Assembly: GCA_025766275.1 (NCBI GenBank)
Contig: JAFKAC010000005.1
Location: forward strand, 434,001-498,000
Source of the DNA: Lactarius indigo
Lineage: Eukaryota; Basidiomycota; Agaricomycetes; Russulales; Russulaceae
Reading direction: 5' to 3'
Length of the DNA: 64,000 nucleotides
A program made the translations under genes and the position numbers. The stretch's first letter is position 1, and each line of letters opens with the position of its first letter. The notes under the pieces were generated by a model. That model made no database searches. It saw only the letters and a list, made by a program, of their open reading frames with translations, and was not told the DNA's origin. Positions 18,916 to 28,890 of this stretch are shown here, piece by piece.

Positions 18916-20142
18916 ATGTCCGCCGCTGCCGCCGCTCCACCTACACCCACAGCTCCTGCTCCGCCCCCAACTCTCAACGACTGCCTTCGCCTCATCAGCG
19001 ATCTAGGCCAGGTAGTCGGTATACTCACACAAAAAGTTACGGATTTGACCGCACAAGTTTCAGCAACCGCGGCCAAACCTAGCCCCAAACACAAGGAAGT
19101 AGTGGCCCGTCCCAAAGCATGGGATGGGAAAGGGAACTCTACAGATGCCCGTCACTTCCTTGCAGCCTTCCATAATTGGGCAGGCTCACAGCAGGACGCT
19201 ATGAACACCTGGGACCCAGCCCAGGGCATGTACTTCCGGGCAGAGGACCGCTGGATTATGGCAGTTCTCAACTTAATGGAAGGGGAAGCCAAGTCATGGG
19301 CTCTCCCTTACCTCGAGCAACTTCAGTCAAACAATATTCCGTTCGGTAGCTCTTGGGACGAATTCGTCAAAGAGTTTAACCGACGGTTCTCGCCCCTCGA
19401 CACTACAGAAACAGCGAGGGAGCAGCTGAAGAAGACAAAACAGGGCCGCGGATCGGTTGCAGAGTACCGATCCGTGTTCGAACAGTACTCTGGACAGACT
19501 GGATGGTCAAAAGCAGACCTCCGCACCCGCTTTTACAATGGTCTCTCAGACCGCGTAAAAGATGCCTTAGCCTTGACGGACAAGGCCCACGTCGATTTCG
19601 ACGACCTCAAGCAGGTCTCACAGTCGCTAGATCAGCGATTGAGACAGAGGGACTCGGAGAAGAAGGGCGGTTTGTCCAGCCAGTCGATCTTGCCTGCAGG
19701 CAAGCCGTCCGATCCAGACGCGATGCAAGTTGACGCATCACGTCAGCAGGGATCCGGCATGAGCAAGCCCGCATCCGGCGGAAAGACACGGCAAGACTAT
19801 CAAAAACACATGCAAGGCAAGTGTTACGGGTGTGGTTCTAAGGACCACTCAAAGAAGGATGGAAATCACGAACGCGATGTGTGCCACCATTGTCAAAAGG
19901 TCGGACATAGGGCACCCGTCTGCATGCTCAAATTCATGGGGAAACCCACCAAAGCGAAAGCTGTGGCCAGTAGTGAGGAGACCCCCTCCCAACCTTCTTC
20001 CAGTCAGTCGGCGGCTTCCACCGCCCAATCAAGCACTTCCGCACCGCCCAAAGCCAATACGTCCCAGGCAGACGTGGCAAAGTTATTGGTGGCGCTCACA
20101 GCCCAACAAGAGCAAATCAACGCTCTCAAAGCGGCTTTTTAG
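18916..20142 (+). CDS. gag: Gypsy A Gag
   Basis: 408 residues from the ATG at 18916. An Ala/Pro-rich start is followed by a helical region (LISDLGQVVGILTQKV), a capsid region typical of Gypsy Gag (KAWDGKGNSTDARHFLAAF, about 70-250), and two zinc knuckles: CYGCGSKDHSKKDGNHERD and CHHCQKVGHRAPVC. It stops at TAG 20140-20142. The frame is also open for 264 bases upstream, so the true N-terminus may be longer. It forms the particle and binds the element RNA. It is not closely related to the Gag of B and C. Confidence 0.88.
   Translation: MSAAAAAPPTPTAPAPPPTLNDCLRLISDLGQVVGILTQKVTDLTAQVSATAAKPSPKHKEVVARPKAWDGKGNSTDARHFLAAFHNWAGSQQDAMNTWDPAQGMYFRAEDRWIMAVLNLMEGEAKSWALPYLEQLQSNNIPFGSSWDEFVKEFNRRFSPLDTTETAREQLKKTKQGRGSVAEYRSVFEQYSGQTGWSKADLRTRFYNGLSDRVKDALALTDKAHVDFDDLKQVSQSLDQRLRQRDSEKKGGLSSQSILPAGKPSDPDAMQVDASRQQGSGMSKPASGGKTRQDYQKHMQGKCYGCGSKDHSKKDGNHERDVCHHCQKVGHRAPVCMLKFMGKPTKAKAVASSEETPSQPSSSQSAASTAQSSTSAPPKANTSQADVAKLLVALTAQQEQINALKAAF
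20136..20142 (+). promoter_or_regulatory. Possible -1 frameshift site at the end of Gypsy A Gag
   Basis: Gag ends GCT TTT TAG. A tRNA on TTT can slip back one base and still pair with TTT, entering the Pol frame (TTA GAT CCA), which is open through the Gag stop. This is a simple slip site beside a stop codon, not a full X XXY YYZ heptamer. Confidence 0.45.
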
Positions 20143-23100
20143 ATCCAGGGGTAGTCATAGCTGCGGACTCCCCCTGTAAAACAGATACGGTTGACTCGGC
20201 TTCATGTAGTTGTAAGATATGCCTACGATCTCGCCTCGTTTCGGACTCGGACCAATCTGTAATTCCTACGTACCACTCTGTTTCTGCCTGTAATGTTGAT
20301 AGTAGTGATGTCTCGGCTTCCTGTTCTGATTCTACATCTACATCTGCCTCGGAGATGAACAATAGTATTAGTGTTCCGATTGCTCCACAAATTGTAGCAG
20401 CGCCGCAAGTGATGATTTCTGATGCAGCGCTTTCTTCATGTATTATTCCCGAAACAAAAGATAGCAGATCTCATTTTCATATTTCTGTTGAATTACAAGG
20501 ACGTCATCGTACTGTAAAAGTAGCAGCCATGGTAGACTCCGGAGCAACTTTGTTGTTCCTAGACAAGAAGTACGCTGACCGCCACAAGATGTTGCAAGTT
20601 CCACTAGAGCATCCCATTACCCTCTATAACATAGATGGGACGCTCAATGAAGCCGGCAGTATTACCCACAAAGTAACACTCGTCCTCAAAGTCGGTCCTA
20701 GTGCAGAAAAGTTCGACTTTATGGTCACTTCACTAGGCCCAGAACGAGTTATTCTGGGACTGCCTTGGCTTAGACATCGGAACCCACACATAGATTGGCA
20801 GGAAGGCACTATGCGTCTCAACTCCAGCGCTGAAATAGCCGCACCGGAGATAGAGATAGAGGTGACGCGCATTATGGCAAACCGTATGGAACGCCGCCGT
20901 CTCCTTGCGGAGAAAGTGTTGGACACAGTCTCTGACGAAGTTTTCTGTTTGGCTGGTTTCACGTACTCTCAGCAGATTGCCGAGAAAGCGATAACCTCCA
21001 AGCCTAAGAAAACCTTCGAAGAAATGGTCCCTGAACACTATCGTGACTTCGCAAAAGTCTTCTCTGAGGAAGAATCCCAGAGACTCCCTGAGCATCAACC
21101 ATGGGACCACGCCATAGACCTAGAACCAGATGCCGTAAAGCACTGGAAGGTCAAAACGTACCCCATGTCACCCAGCGAGCAAGTAGAATTGGACAAATTT
21201 TTAGACGAACACATAGGGAAAGGATATTTAGTGCCATCTAAGTCACCAATGGCATCCCCCGTGTTCTTTATAAAGAAGAAGGATGGCAAACTCCGTCTGG
21301 TCCAAGACTACCGACGTCTTAATAAGATAACCATTAAGAATCGGTATCCACTTCCACTCGCTGCCGACATTATCAATAGGCTTAAGGGAGCTCAATACTT
21401 CACTAAATTCGACGTTCGATGGGGATATCACAACATCCGCATCAAAGAAGGCGATGAATGGAAAGGTGCTATTGTCACCAACAGGGGACTATACGAGCCG
21501 AAAGTCATGTATTTCGGCATGACTAACAGCCCTGCCACCTTCCAAGCCTTAATGAACGCCGTCTTTGCTGATCTTATCGCACAAGGGGAGGTTGCCGTAT
21601 ACATGGATGATATTCTCATCTATAGCAATAACCTTAAGCACCATCGCAAGATAGTACGCGAGGTGTTAACACGGTTAGAGCAATACGACCTCTATCTCAA
21701 ACCTGAGAAGTGCGATTTTGAGAAGCAAGAAATGGAGTACCTTGGGATGATTATCCGTCCCGGAGAAGTGCAGATGGACCCTGGCAAGGTCTCTGCGGTA
21801 AAGGAGTGGCCAACCCCGGTTACGCTCAAAGAAGTAAGAGCATTCATCAGGTTCGCCAATTTCTATAGGAGGTTCATCAAGGATTTCGCGGCTATTGCCC
21901 GACCCCTTCATGACCTTACTAAGAAAGATACTCCTTGGATCTGGCAGTCTGAACAGCAGAAAGCCTTTGACCTGTTGAAGGAATGTTTCGTACAAGAACC
22001 TATTCTTAAGGTTTACGATCCGAACCTCCCAACCAGAGTCGAGGTGGATGCTTCAGGTTTTGCTACTGGCGGTATTCTAACTCAGAAATACCCGGACGGT
22101 CTCTGGCACCCCATTGCGTATCGCTCACAGTCCATGAGCAAAGAAGAACGCAATTATGAGATCTATGACAGAGAAATGCTCGGCTTAATCCGTGCCTTAG
22201 AGGATTGGAGACATTTCCTCGAAGGCATCTCTTTTGAAGTGATCACCGACCATAAGAATATGGAATGGTGGGCAACCATGAAAGACTTAAATAGGCGCCA
22301 AGCTCGATGGGCCCTATTCTTAAGTCGGTTCGCCTTCAAAATCACTTATAAGAAAGGAGAATCCATGCAAGCCGACGCATTAAGTCGCTTCTCACGAGAC
22401 CAAGTCCGAGACTCTGAAGATAACCGCCAGATTCAGGTATTAAAACCTGAGCATTTCCTAGCTGCCGCTAAAGCGCACTTCGTCCCCGAAATAGACTCCC
22501 TGGGGAGTCGCATTAAGCTCGCATCTATTAGAGAAGCAGAAGTAATAGAGGGTCTTAAAAGTATCTCTAAGACCGCTCCCAAGGCTCTCACAGATGGCGT
22601 CTTAATGTGGGAAGAAGAAGATGGTTTCGTCTACCACCGGGGTAAATTATATGTCCCAAATGATCGCGCCCTTCGTAGGGATGTGGTAAAGTCTTGCCAC
22701 AACTCGGTCACTACCGGACACCCTGGAAAGAATGGAACCATAGAGCTAGTTAGTCGCTATTATTGGTGGCCACGCATGTCAGGCTTTATTGCCTCATATG
22801 TAGAAGGATGCGATCGATGCCAACGTTATCGCAAAGATCTGCACCCCAAAGCAACCATTCAGCCGCAAGAAGTACCTGAGGGACCTTGGCAGATAGTAGG
22901 GATTGATCTAATCGGTCCACTGCCTATGTCACGTGGGAAAGACATGATCTTAAACATTGTAGATCATTATACCAAACAGATCCACCTGTTCCCCGTGACC
23001 TCTCAGATCATGGCTGATGGGGTAGCATCCATCTATTTTGAGCAAATCTTCCCCCTGCATGGGATCCCTCGCAAAGTCATAAGCGATCGAGGACCCCAAT

Positions 23101-24026
23101 TTGCAGCGCGAAGTATGCGTGCCCTCCATAAGCGACTCGGAATAGACGCAGGTCTTACTACAGCCTATCACCCTCAAGCTAATGGACAGGTTGAGTGCAA
23201 GAATCAAGAAGTTGAAATATATTTGCGCATGTTCATTAGCAAAAGGCAGGATGATTGGGCAGACCTGCTTCCTACAGCGGAATTTGTAGTCAATAGTAGA
23301 CTCAACTCAGCCACGGGTCACACCCCTTTTGAGCTACTATACGGCTTTACGCCTGATTTCACTATTCCCGCTGGTAGGCCTACGGGTATTCCATTGCTCG
23401 ACAAGCGCCTTCAACACTTAGTTTCCGCTCGCAAGGATGCAGAGGCAGCTCTACGCCTAAGTAAAAGGCGAATGCAGACAGACGTTGAACAAAGGACTAA
23501 GCCATACTCCTTTAACGTCGGGGATAAAGTCTGGTTGCAAGCTAAGCAAATAAAGATACATCAGCAGTCGTCCAAATTGGGACCTAAGCAACTAGGCCCA
23601 TTTGAAGTCACTAAAGTCATAAGTGACGTCGACTACAAGCTTGCACTACCCCCTGCATTACGGATCCATGATGTATTTCATGTAGACCGTCTCTCTCCTT
23701 ACAAAGGAAACGAAGTTAACGGGCTCATGCCTCCACCACCCGATCCAGTAACGGTCGAGGGAGAAGAAGAGTACGAAGTAGACCATATTAGGGATTCTAA
23801 ACTCTTTGGTCGTACTCTTAAGTACCTTGTCCGTTGGAAGGGATACGGTGAGGGTGAGGACACTTGGGAACCGGCTAAAAATCTAGCGCATGCCCCTGAT
23901 GTAGTTAAGGAATTCCATTCCTTGAACCCGGGCGTGCCTAGAAAAATAGCGGCTCTCATTTACGCGTCCTTGCCTTGGCAAGCTCATCATGTGGATACAT
24001 TGGCCAACGCGGACGTCGACCCTTAA
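20139..24026 (+). CDS. pol: Gypsy A Pol with chromodomain
   Basis: The frame is open from within gag in the -1 frame; the first ATG is at 20355 (1223 residues from there). Counting from that ATG: protease (VDSGATLLF, about 56-64), reverse transcriptase (VYMDDIL, about 415), RNase H (VDASGFATG, about 562), integrase zinc finger (HPGKNG...CDRCQRY, about 780-825), integrase core (IDLIGPLP, ISDRGPQF, NGQVE) and chromodomain (about 1139-1182, with LVRWKGYGEGEDTWEP). The protein ends about 40 residues after the chromodomain, so it lacks the long tail of B and C. No stop or frame break is seen. The protein ends 12 bp before the 3' LTR. Confidence 0.93.
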   Translation, partial: LDPGVVIAADSPCKTDTVDSASCSCKICLRSRLVSDSDQSVIPTYHSVSACNVDSSDVSASCSDSTSTSASEMNNSISVPIAPQIVAAPQVMISDAALSSCIIPETKDSRSHFHISVELQGRHRTVKVAAMVDSGATLLFLDKKYADRHKMLQVPLEHPITLYNIDGTLNEAGSITHKVTLVLKVGPSAEKFDFMVTSLGPERVILGLPWLRHRNPHIDWQEGTMRLNSSAEIAAPEIEIEVTRIMANRMERRRLLAEKVLDTVSDEVFCLAGFTYSQQIAEKAITSKPKKTFEEMVPEHYRDFAKVFSEEESQRLPEHQPWDHAIDLEPDAVKHWKVKTYPMSPSEQVELDKFLDEHIGKGYLVPSKSPMASPVFFIKKKDGKLRLVQDYRRLNKITIKNRYPLPLAADIINRLKGAQYFTKFDVRWGYHNIRIKEGDEWKGAIVTNRGLYEPKVMYFGMTNSPATFQALMNAVFADLIAQGEVAVYMDDILIYSNNLKHHRKIVREVLTRLEQYDLYLKPEKCDFEKQEMEYLGMIIRPGEVQMDPGKVSAVKEWPTPVTLKEVRAFIRFANFYRRFIKDFAAIARPLHDLTKKDTPWIWQSEQQKAFDLLKECFVQEPILKVYDPNLPTRVEVDASGFATGGILTQKYPDGLWHPIAYRSQSMSKEERNYEIYDREMLGLIRALEDWRHFLEGISFEVITDHKNMEWWATMKDLNRRQARWALFLSRFAFKITYKKGESMQADALSRFSRDQVRDSEDNRQIQVLKPEHFLAAAKAHFVPEIDSLGSRIKLASIREAEVIEGLKSISKTAPKALTDGVLMWEEEDGFVYHRGKLYVPNDRALRRDVVKSCHNSVTTGHPGKNGTIELVSRYYWWPRMSGFIASYVEGCDRCQRYRKDLHPKATIQPQEVPEGPWQIVGIDLIGPLPMSRGKDMILNIVDHYTKQIHLFPVTSQIMADGVASIYFEQIFPLHGIPRKVISDRGPQFAARSMRALHKRLGIDAGLTTAYHPQANGQVECKNQEVEIYLRMFISKRQDDWADLLPTAEFVVNSRLNSATGHTPFELLYGFTPDFTIPAGRPTGIPLLDKRLQHLVSARKDAEAALRLSKRRMQTDVEQRTKPYSFNVGDKVWLQAKQIKIHQQSSKLGPKQLGPFEVTKVISDVDYKLALPPALRIHDVFHVDRLSPYKGNEVNGLMPPPPDPVTVEGEEEYEVDHIRDSKLFGRTLKYLVRWKGYGEGEDTWEPAKNLAHAPDVVKEFHSLNPGVPRKIAALIYASLPWQAHHVDTLANADVDP

Positions 24027-24038
24027 GGAGGGGGGTGA
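24025..24038 (+). other. Gypsy A polypurine tract
   Basis: AAGGAGGGGGGTGA directly precedes the 3' LTR. It would prime plus-strand DNA synthesis. Confidence 0.75.
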
Positions 24039-24813
24039 TGTCACGGACGCTCTATTTTTGCCCTATTTTTCCGTATTTTTATGGATTCATTTGGTGAAGA
24101 TACGGGACTCCAACGTTGTGTCAAACATCCAAAGTCCTTATCATTAGATATGATAAGATGGTTAGTCACGTGATGCCAACATGTGCACCCACAAGCACGT
24201 GACCCTGGGATAGTAACTTCCTTATTGGATGTTACCCCTTATGGGCACATTCCTCATTAGTATAGTAGTTTCTCATTGGACGATAAGCAGGGAACATTCT
24301 AGATAGTTCTAGACTACGTTGTCATAGGGTTGTGACTCATAGATAAGGACACGTCACTGTTCTGTCAGCGTTAATGACTATGCATCAGTCAGCACAATAG
24401 ATAACGCTATTATTAGATACGACGCGTCAGCGTCTGACTCATTACTATTACGCATACCTTTAGTAACAAGGTTTAGTAGTAATTCGAACTCAGCCGCAGC
24501 ATAGTATATAAACCCTCATGTAGCGTCCTGAGTGGAACCAACTTGTCCTCTTGGTTCTCCACTCAGGTGCGTATTTCCCTTGTACTTCCCTTACTTCTCC
24601 AATACCAACTTGTCCTCTTGGTTCTCCACTCAGCGTGCCACAGCGTGATCACCTTGCCTTTGGACTTGTATAAAGTCCTCAAGTGTGCATACTCTCCGTT
24701 GTGACTGTACGTTCGGCGCGTGACTTGTCTCCGCGCTAGGCTTGGGTGTGCTACCTGTTCAGTTCGCTTACCTCACCTTGGTCTAGTTGTACGCGATAAG
24801 TCATACCGCTACA
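24039..24813 (+). repeat. 3' LTR of Gypsy A
   Basis: 775 bp, paired with 1400-2174 and followed by GGCAA, after which the interrupted MULE transposase resumes. Confidence 0.95.
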
Positions 24814-24818
24814 GGCAA

Positions 24819-27103
24819 GTTGGTCGAGATCGGGATGGATGCCACCTGTAAGGAATGATTCCGAGTCTCGGAAACAGTCAGGCTAACTAAAAAAACAAAC
24901 AGATAATACCAATTCTCGTCACCTTGAACTATACACCATCATCGGAGAATACGACAATACCGGATTTCCACTATCCTACTGTCTCTTAACAACAGCCGCC
25001 TCATTAGAGGATAGAAAACGTACCACATCTTTACAAGCTTGGGCAGCCATCTTGCGCAATGAATACGGCGTCGTCCCGAGATTTGTTCATACAGACAAGG
25101 ACATGGCAGAAATTGGCGCGAGTCAACACGTCTGGCCTGAGGCAAAACACCAGCTCTGTTGGTGGCATCAGCGCGAAGCACTCCGGAGACGTCTCAAAGG
25201 AAACTTACCTACCTCCATGTACAATGTCCAGCGTGCTAGACGCGAGCACCCATTTATCGACGCTACTTTCAAGCCCTATGGCCGCGTGGACCCAAATGAT
25301 TCAGAGGGAAGTGTTCCAGGGGAGGAGGCAACAACAATGTCACTCACCAGCGAAGACCCTAATTCGATCAAGCTTCGAATTCCCGCGTTGAGCCAACGGA
25401 CTCAAGACCTCCAGGATACCGGAGAGACCAGCGCAGGTGACCCAACACCCGGTGGCAGTCACTGCGGCTTGGGTGGACACACCGCTGCGCGTGTAGATAA
25501 CAGCGCGGGTGACCCGACACCTGGTGGCAGTCACCGCGGCTTGGGTGGACATGCCGCTGCGCATGTAGATAACAGCGCGGGTGACCCGACACCCGGCAGC
25601 GGTCGCCTTGATTTGCTCGGGGCCTCAGTTAATCCGGTCGCGAGTGATCTTACGCTCAGCGGGAGTCGCTCTGGTCTGCGGGGTATAGCTAACGGACAAT
25701 CAGTAGCTGCAAAGATCAACACGGATGGTCAGACACTCACCAGCGATCACCCCGATGCACCAAGTCGCATCCCTGCAATTCGAGTTACGGAACCAAGAGC
25801 GCATCCCAACAATTCGAAACTTACCATCCGAATTCCCACCCTATCAACGATTCGAGAAGCTAACCCAACCGCCGAAGATGAGCCCGGCCTCGATGAAGAG
25901 ACAGCATCTGAACGACGTACATTTTGTCCAAACGAATACCGCACAACAGTAGTCGATATGATGGAGCAGCATTTCTGCACGCATCCCCTCATCCCTGGGT
26001 ATTCGGCACCAACCCCCGAAGGTATCAAGGCTTGGGCTGTGAAACAAGCCTATGAGTTTTGTGTTCACTACGACTTGCCTAACCTTTGGGCTTACCTCTG
26101 GGAAAATTGGTATCGACACGGGAGGTGGGAGCTATGGGCAAGGAGCGGAAACCCCAAAGAAATACCACGCCTAAAGACAACGATGTTCGTCGAGGGGCAG
26201 TGAGTAAAAGTCGCTTGAATATAATGCGATTGTGAACTCACCGTGTCTCATAGTTGGCGGCACGTGAAGGAGGACTACCTCCATCACTTCAGCTTGCCGC
26301 GCCTGGACCTGCTCGTGTGGGTCTTGATTACGAAGCTCGCGCCGACGTATTACCGAAAGCTTGAAGTCATGTTGAACGAGATTGGCCGCTTTCGAGAACT
26401 CCCTAAGTGGAGGAAAGATTTCAAAGCTGCATGGAAGAAAGCGATGAGAATGCCGATAACAATGCCGTTGAACGAAAAATACCGACCAGACGTGAGACGA
26501 TTCGTCTGCACCTGCCCGCAGTTCGTCGTAAGTCGATTCTTGGTATGCAAGCACCTGGTCCAGCAATTCCACCCGGTCAACCCACGATTCTTCCTCGAAG
26601 TGACGCGAAATTGTTCCGTACCTTTCTGGAGCCACCCTTCCCTCAAGCCCTTTTCGATAGCCGCGGAGAGTGTTGAGGTGGGCCAGGCAACGGCCACAGA
26701 CGGCGATGGCGACGATAATACAAGTGTGGAGGTGTATCATCACTTCAACACAGCCGGAAACGAAATTGACTCCAGTTCGGGGTCTGAAGACGACGACGGA
26801 CTCATCGATACAGGGGAGAAAGGCGACTCTGAGCGAAAAACATGTAAAGAAGAACTGGAAGATTACATACGCCTCATCCGAGATTTCTGCAATGGCCTCG
26901 AGTTCCAAGTCAAATTTGAAGACCGCCAGTTTTTGAGAACACTAGAGAAAGATGGTGCTGGGTTCATCAAACTTGCGCAAAACTGCCTCAGTCGTGAAAG
27001 GCGTTTTAATTCAAGTCGAGCGTCCTCCCCAACAACATGGGAAAGGACAACAGTCAATGCGATGTTCTATCGATCGCGTCCATGCCGTGATAACGGCAAC
27101 TGA
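24819..27103 (+). pseudogene. MULE transposase, catalytic and C-terminal part
   Basis: Resumes the codons cut at 1399 (KLVEIGMDAT). Introns: 24848-24902 (55 bp) and 26200-26253 (54 bp). After the first, the frame reads YNTNSRHLELYTIIGEYDN, FVHTDKDMAEIG and QLCWWHQREALRRRL, typical of the MULE DDE domain; the first two acidic residues lie in GMDATY and HTDKD. Next come WAYLWENWYRHGRWELWAR and a SWIM zinc finger (CTCPQF...VCKH, near 26510-26560). This half has no stop or frame break. It is separated from its promoter and N-terminus by 23.4 kb. Confidence 0.88.
25430..25604 (+). repeat. 72-bp minisatellite in the transposase linker
   Basis: Two full 72-bp copies (25430-25501 and 25502-25573) and a partial third encode 24-residue repeats starting SAGDPTPGGSH. 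The unit keeps the frame. It lies in a low-complexity linker between the DDE domain and the C-terminal part. Confidence 0.85.
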
Positions 27104-27264
27104 GACAACACATGGCGATATGCTTTAAGTAATACTTTACGTTTCCTTACACACGCCGCACATTCTCTGGCTGCTTTTAGTCACAATATACCCGACTTAG
27201 AATTAACTGTCGTAACATGGCGCGCGTTCCACGTAAGTAACAAGCGATAGGAAAGGAAAGAAAA

Positions 27265-27540
27265 AATAAACAATAGTACGCCAAGTCCCATGAGCCCACC
27301 AAAAAAAAGAATATCGGAGAACGAGTGAGTGAAGTATGCAGTGAGCTCCTGAAGCAAAGGAAGTAAGTATAATAAACAATAGTACGCCAAGTCCCATGAA
27401 CTCAAAAAGGGTTGAGAATCTGTAAGCGACAAGATTCCGTTCGATGAGAATAAACAATAGTACGTCAAGACCCATGAACTTGTAAGTGACAAGTTTCTAT
27501 TCAATATGAATAAACAATAGTACGCCGAGTTCCATGATCT
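27265..27540 (+). repeat. Four diverged copies of a 34-bp core
   Basis: The core AATAAACAATAGTACG plus a CCCATGA-like end recurs near 27265, 27371, 27449 and 27509, at variable spacing. It lies just after the transposase. No coding role is clear; the reverse strand is open over part of it. Confidence 0.75.
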
Positions 27541-27639
27541 CACAAAAATAATCGATTACAAGTAAGCGTTTGTAATTATAGATGTAAGGAGTGGGGAGGG
27601 TCGACGGCTGTAGTCTGCGGGTTGTGTTTCCAATTTGGC

Positions 27640-28215
27640 ATACTTGATACACGCTGCGGACGGTGGGGTTGAACTGCGGACAAACGTCAATGGGAAAAAA
27701 GGGGTGGCATACCTCTATATACTTCTCATAGAGTGTTCAGACGCGGTCAGAGTTTGTGGGTCGAGCTGCAGACAATCGCCATGAGAAAAAAAGAGAGGTA
27801 AGAATAGGGCGACATACCTCGATATACTTCTCATAGAGTGTTCGGACGCGGTCAAATTCGGAGTCAAGCTGCAGACAATTGCAATGAGAAAAAAAGAAAG
27901 GTAAGAACAGGGCGACATACCTCGATATACTTCTCATAGAGTGTTTGGACGCGGTCAGATTCGGAGTCGAGCTGCAGACAATTGCAATGAGAAAAAAGGA
28001 AGGTGAGAATGGGGCAACATACCTCGATATACTTCTCATAGAGTGTTCGGACGCGGTCAGATTCGGTATACTTGATCTGGGTTGCAGAGTTTGTGTGGTC
28101 AAATCGCGGACGACCGTTAGATTAAAAAAAAAAAATCGTGAACAACTGTCAGTGGGAAAAAAGGTAGGTGAGAAACCGAGCGGTGCACCTCGATATACTT
28201 CTCATACGGTGTTCA
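27640..28215 (-). repeat. Tandem exon-intron array derived from a clf1-like gene
   Basis: On the minus strand, units of 102-105 bp repeat. Each has a 51-bp exon-like part encoding LDSESDRVRTLYEKYIE and a spacer of about 51 bp that begins GTATGT and ends TGCAG. The exon text matches the HAT-repeat region of Crooked-neck/Clf1 as I recall it, where DRVRTLYEKYIE is followed by AWIKYAELETQ. An IKYTE segment lies at the upstream end (near 28070) and CIKYAKLETQ at the downstream end (near 27640). Copies start near 28184, 28018, 27916, 27813 and 27708 (plus coordinates). They are interpreted as host exons captured by the MULE and amplified. Confidence 0.7.
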
Positions 28216-28394
28216 GAGCTCATGTCACCACCCATATCCAGAAAAATAGACTGCTCGTATTGCGTGCGCAAATTGACCATGAGCGGACTTTGGTTTTTGA
28301 GCTTGGGGGAAGCGATCAAAGTAACCCCTGGAACGATGGTGGCCCTGGACCAGCGAAGTCGTGGCGAATGCAGTTCTCGATATGGTTGGATTCC

Positions 28395-28763
28395 TTAGAG
28401 GCAGGGGAGCGCGCCAGCGTTGGAGGTACGAGGAAAGGGGCTAGTTGAGAGTGCAGATGTACTCACCTGCTGCCTCCCTCTCTGCTTCTCGGTGTCATCA
28501 CTGCTCACCTCCACTTCAACCGCAGTAGCAGCAATGAGTGAAAGGGCGGTGCCGGTGGGCGAGGTGCCAAAGAGTAAGACAGCAAGCAGTAGGGCAAGTG
28601 TGCGAGGGAAGAGGACGTACCCGCAAGAGGTAGAAACAATGAAGATCCGAGGGTTGACCAAAGTCGACAAGCACCGAGTGATGAGCATAAGGCACAGAGG
28701 AGAGACAAAACAAGCGGGGCCACGAACAAGGCCACGAGTGATGTCTTGCAGTTTGCGCCGCAT
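28395..28763 (-). CDS. Hypothetical ORF inside the MULE
   Basis: 122 codons from ATG at 28763 with a strongly hydrophobic middle (TLALLLAVLLFGTSPTG). No family is recognised. It may be another captured host fragment. There is no independent evidence of expression. Confidence 0.25.
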   Translation of the reverse strand: MRRKLQDITRGLVRGPACFVSPLCLMLITRCLSTLVNPRIFIVSTSCGYVLFPRTLALLLAVLLFGTSPTGTALSLIAATAVEVEVSSDDTEKQRGRQQVSTSALSTSPFPRTSNAGALPCL

Positions 28764-28890
28764 GGAGGCTTCTGCGGCCCGGCCTCATGAATTCACCTAG
28801 ACTCACACAACCAAGCACACAACGCCAAGCACAACGCACAAGGACTTGTGCAACAATGCTCCATTTAATCACTCACAAATAGGGCCAAGT

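Larger units (their letters stand above)
1400..24813 (+). mobile_element. Ty3/Gypsy chromovirus A (contains B and C)
   Basis: Two 775-bp LTRs with TG...CA ends are flanked by the duplication GGCAA (1395-1399 and 24814-24818). Without its inserts the element is about 8.0 kb. It carries a self-priming site, a Gag with zinc knuckles, and a Pol in the order protease, RT, RNase H, integrase, chromodomain. It sits inside the MULE transposase. The LTRs differ at 7 sites, all transitions. B interrupts its 5' leader, so its transcript is broken; Gag and Pol themselves look intact. Confidence 0.95.

Noticed and set aside
24814..24850. Treating 24819-27103 as a complete transposase gene
   Set aside because: Its first codons join exactly to those at 1399 across Gypsy A, so it is the second half of a split gene.
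27945..28448. 167-codon plus-strand ORF over the repeat array
   Set aside because: It only reads across the antisense of the exon-intron units and has no coding resemblance.
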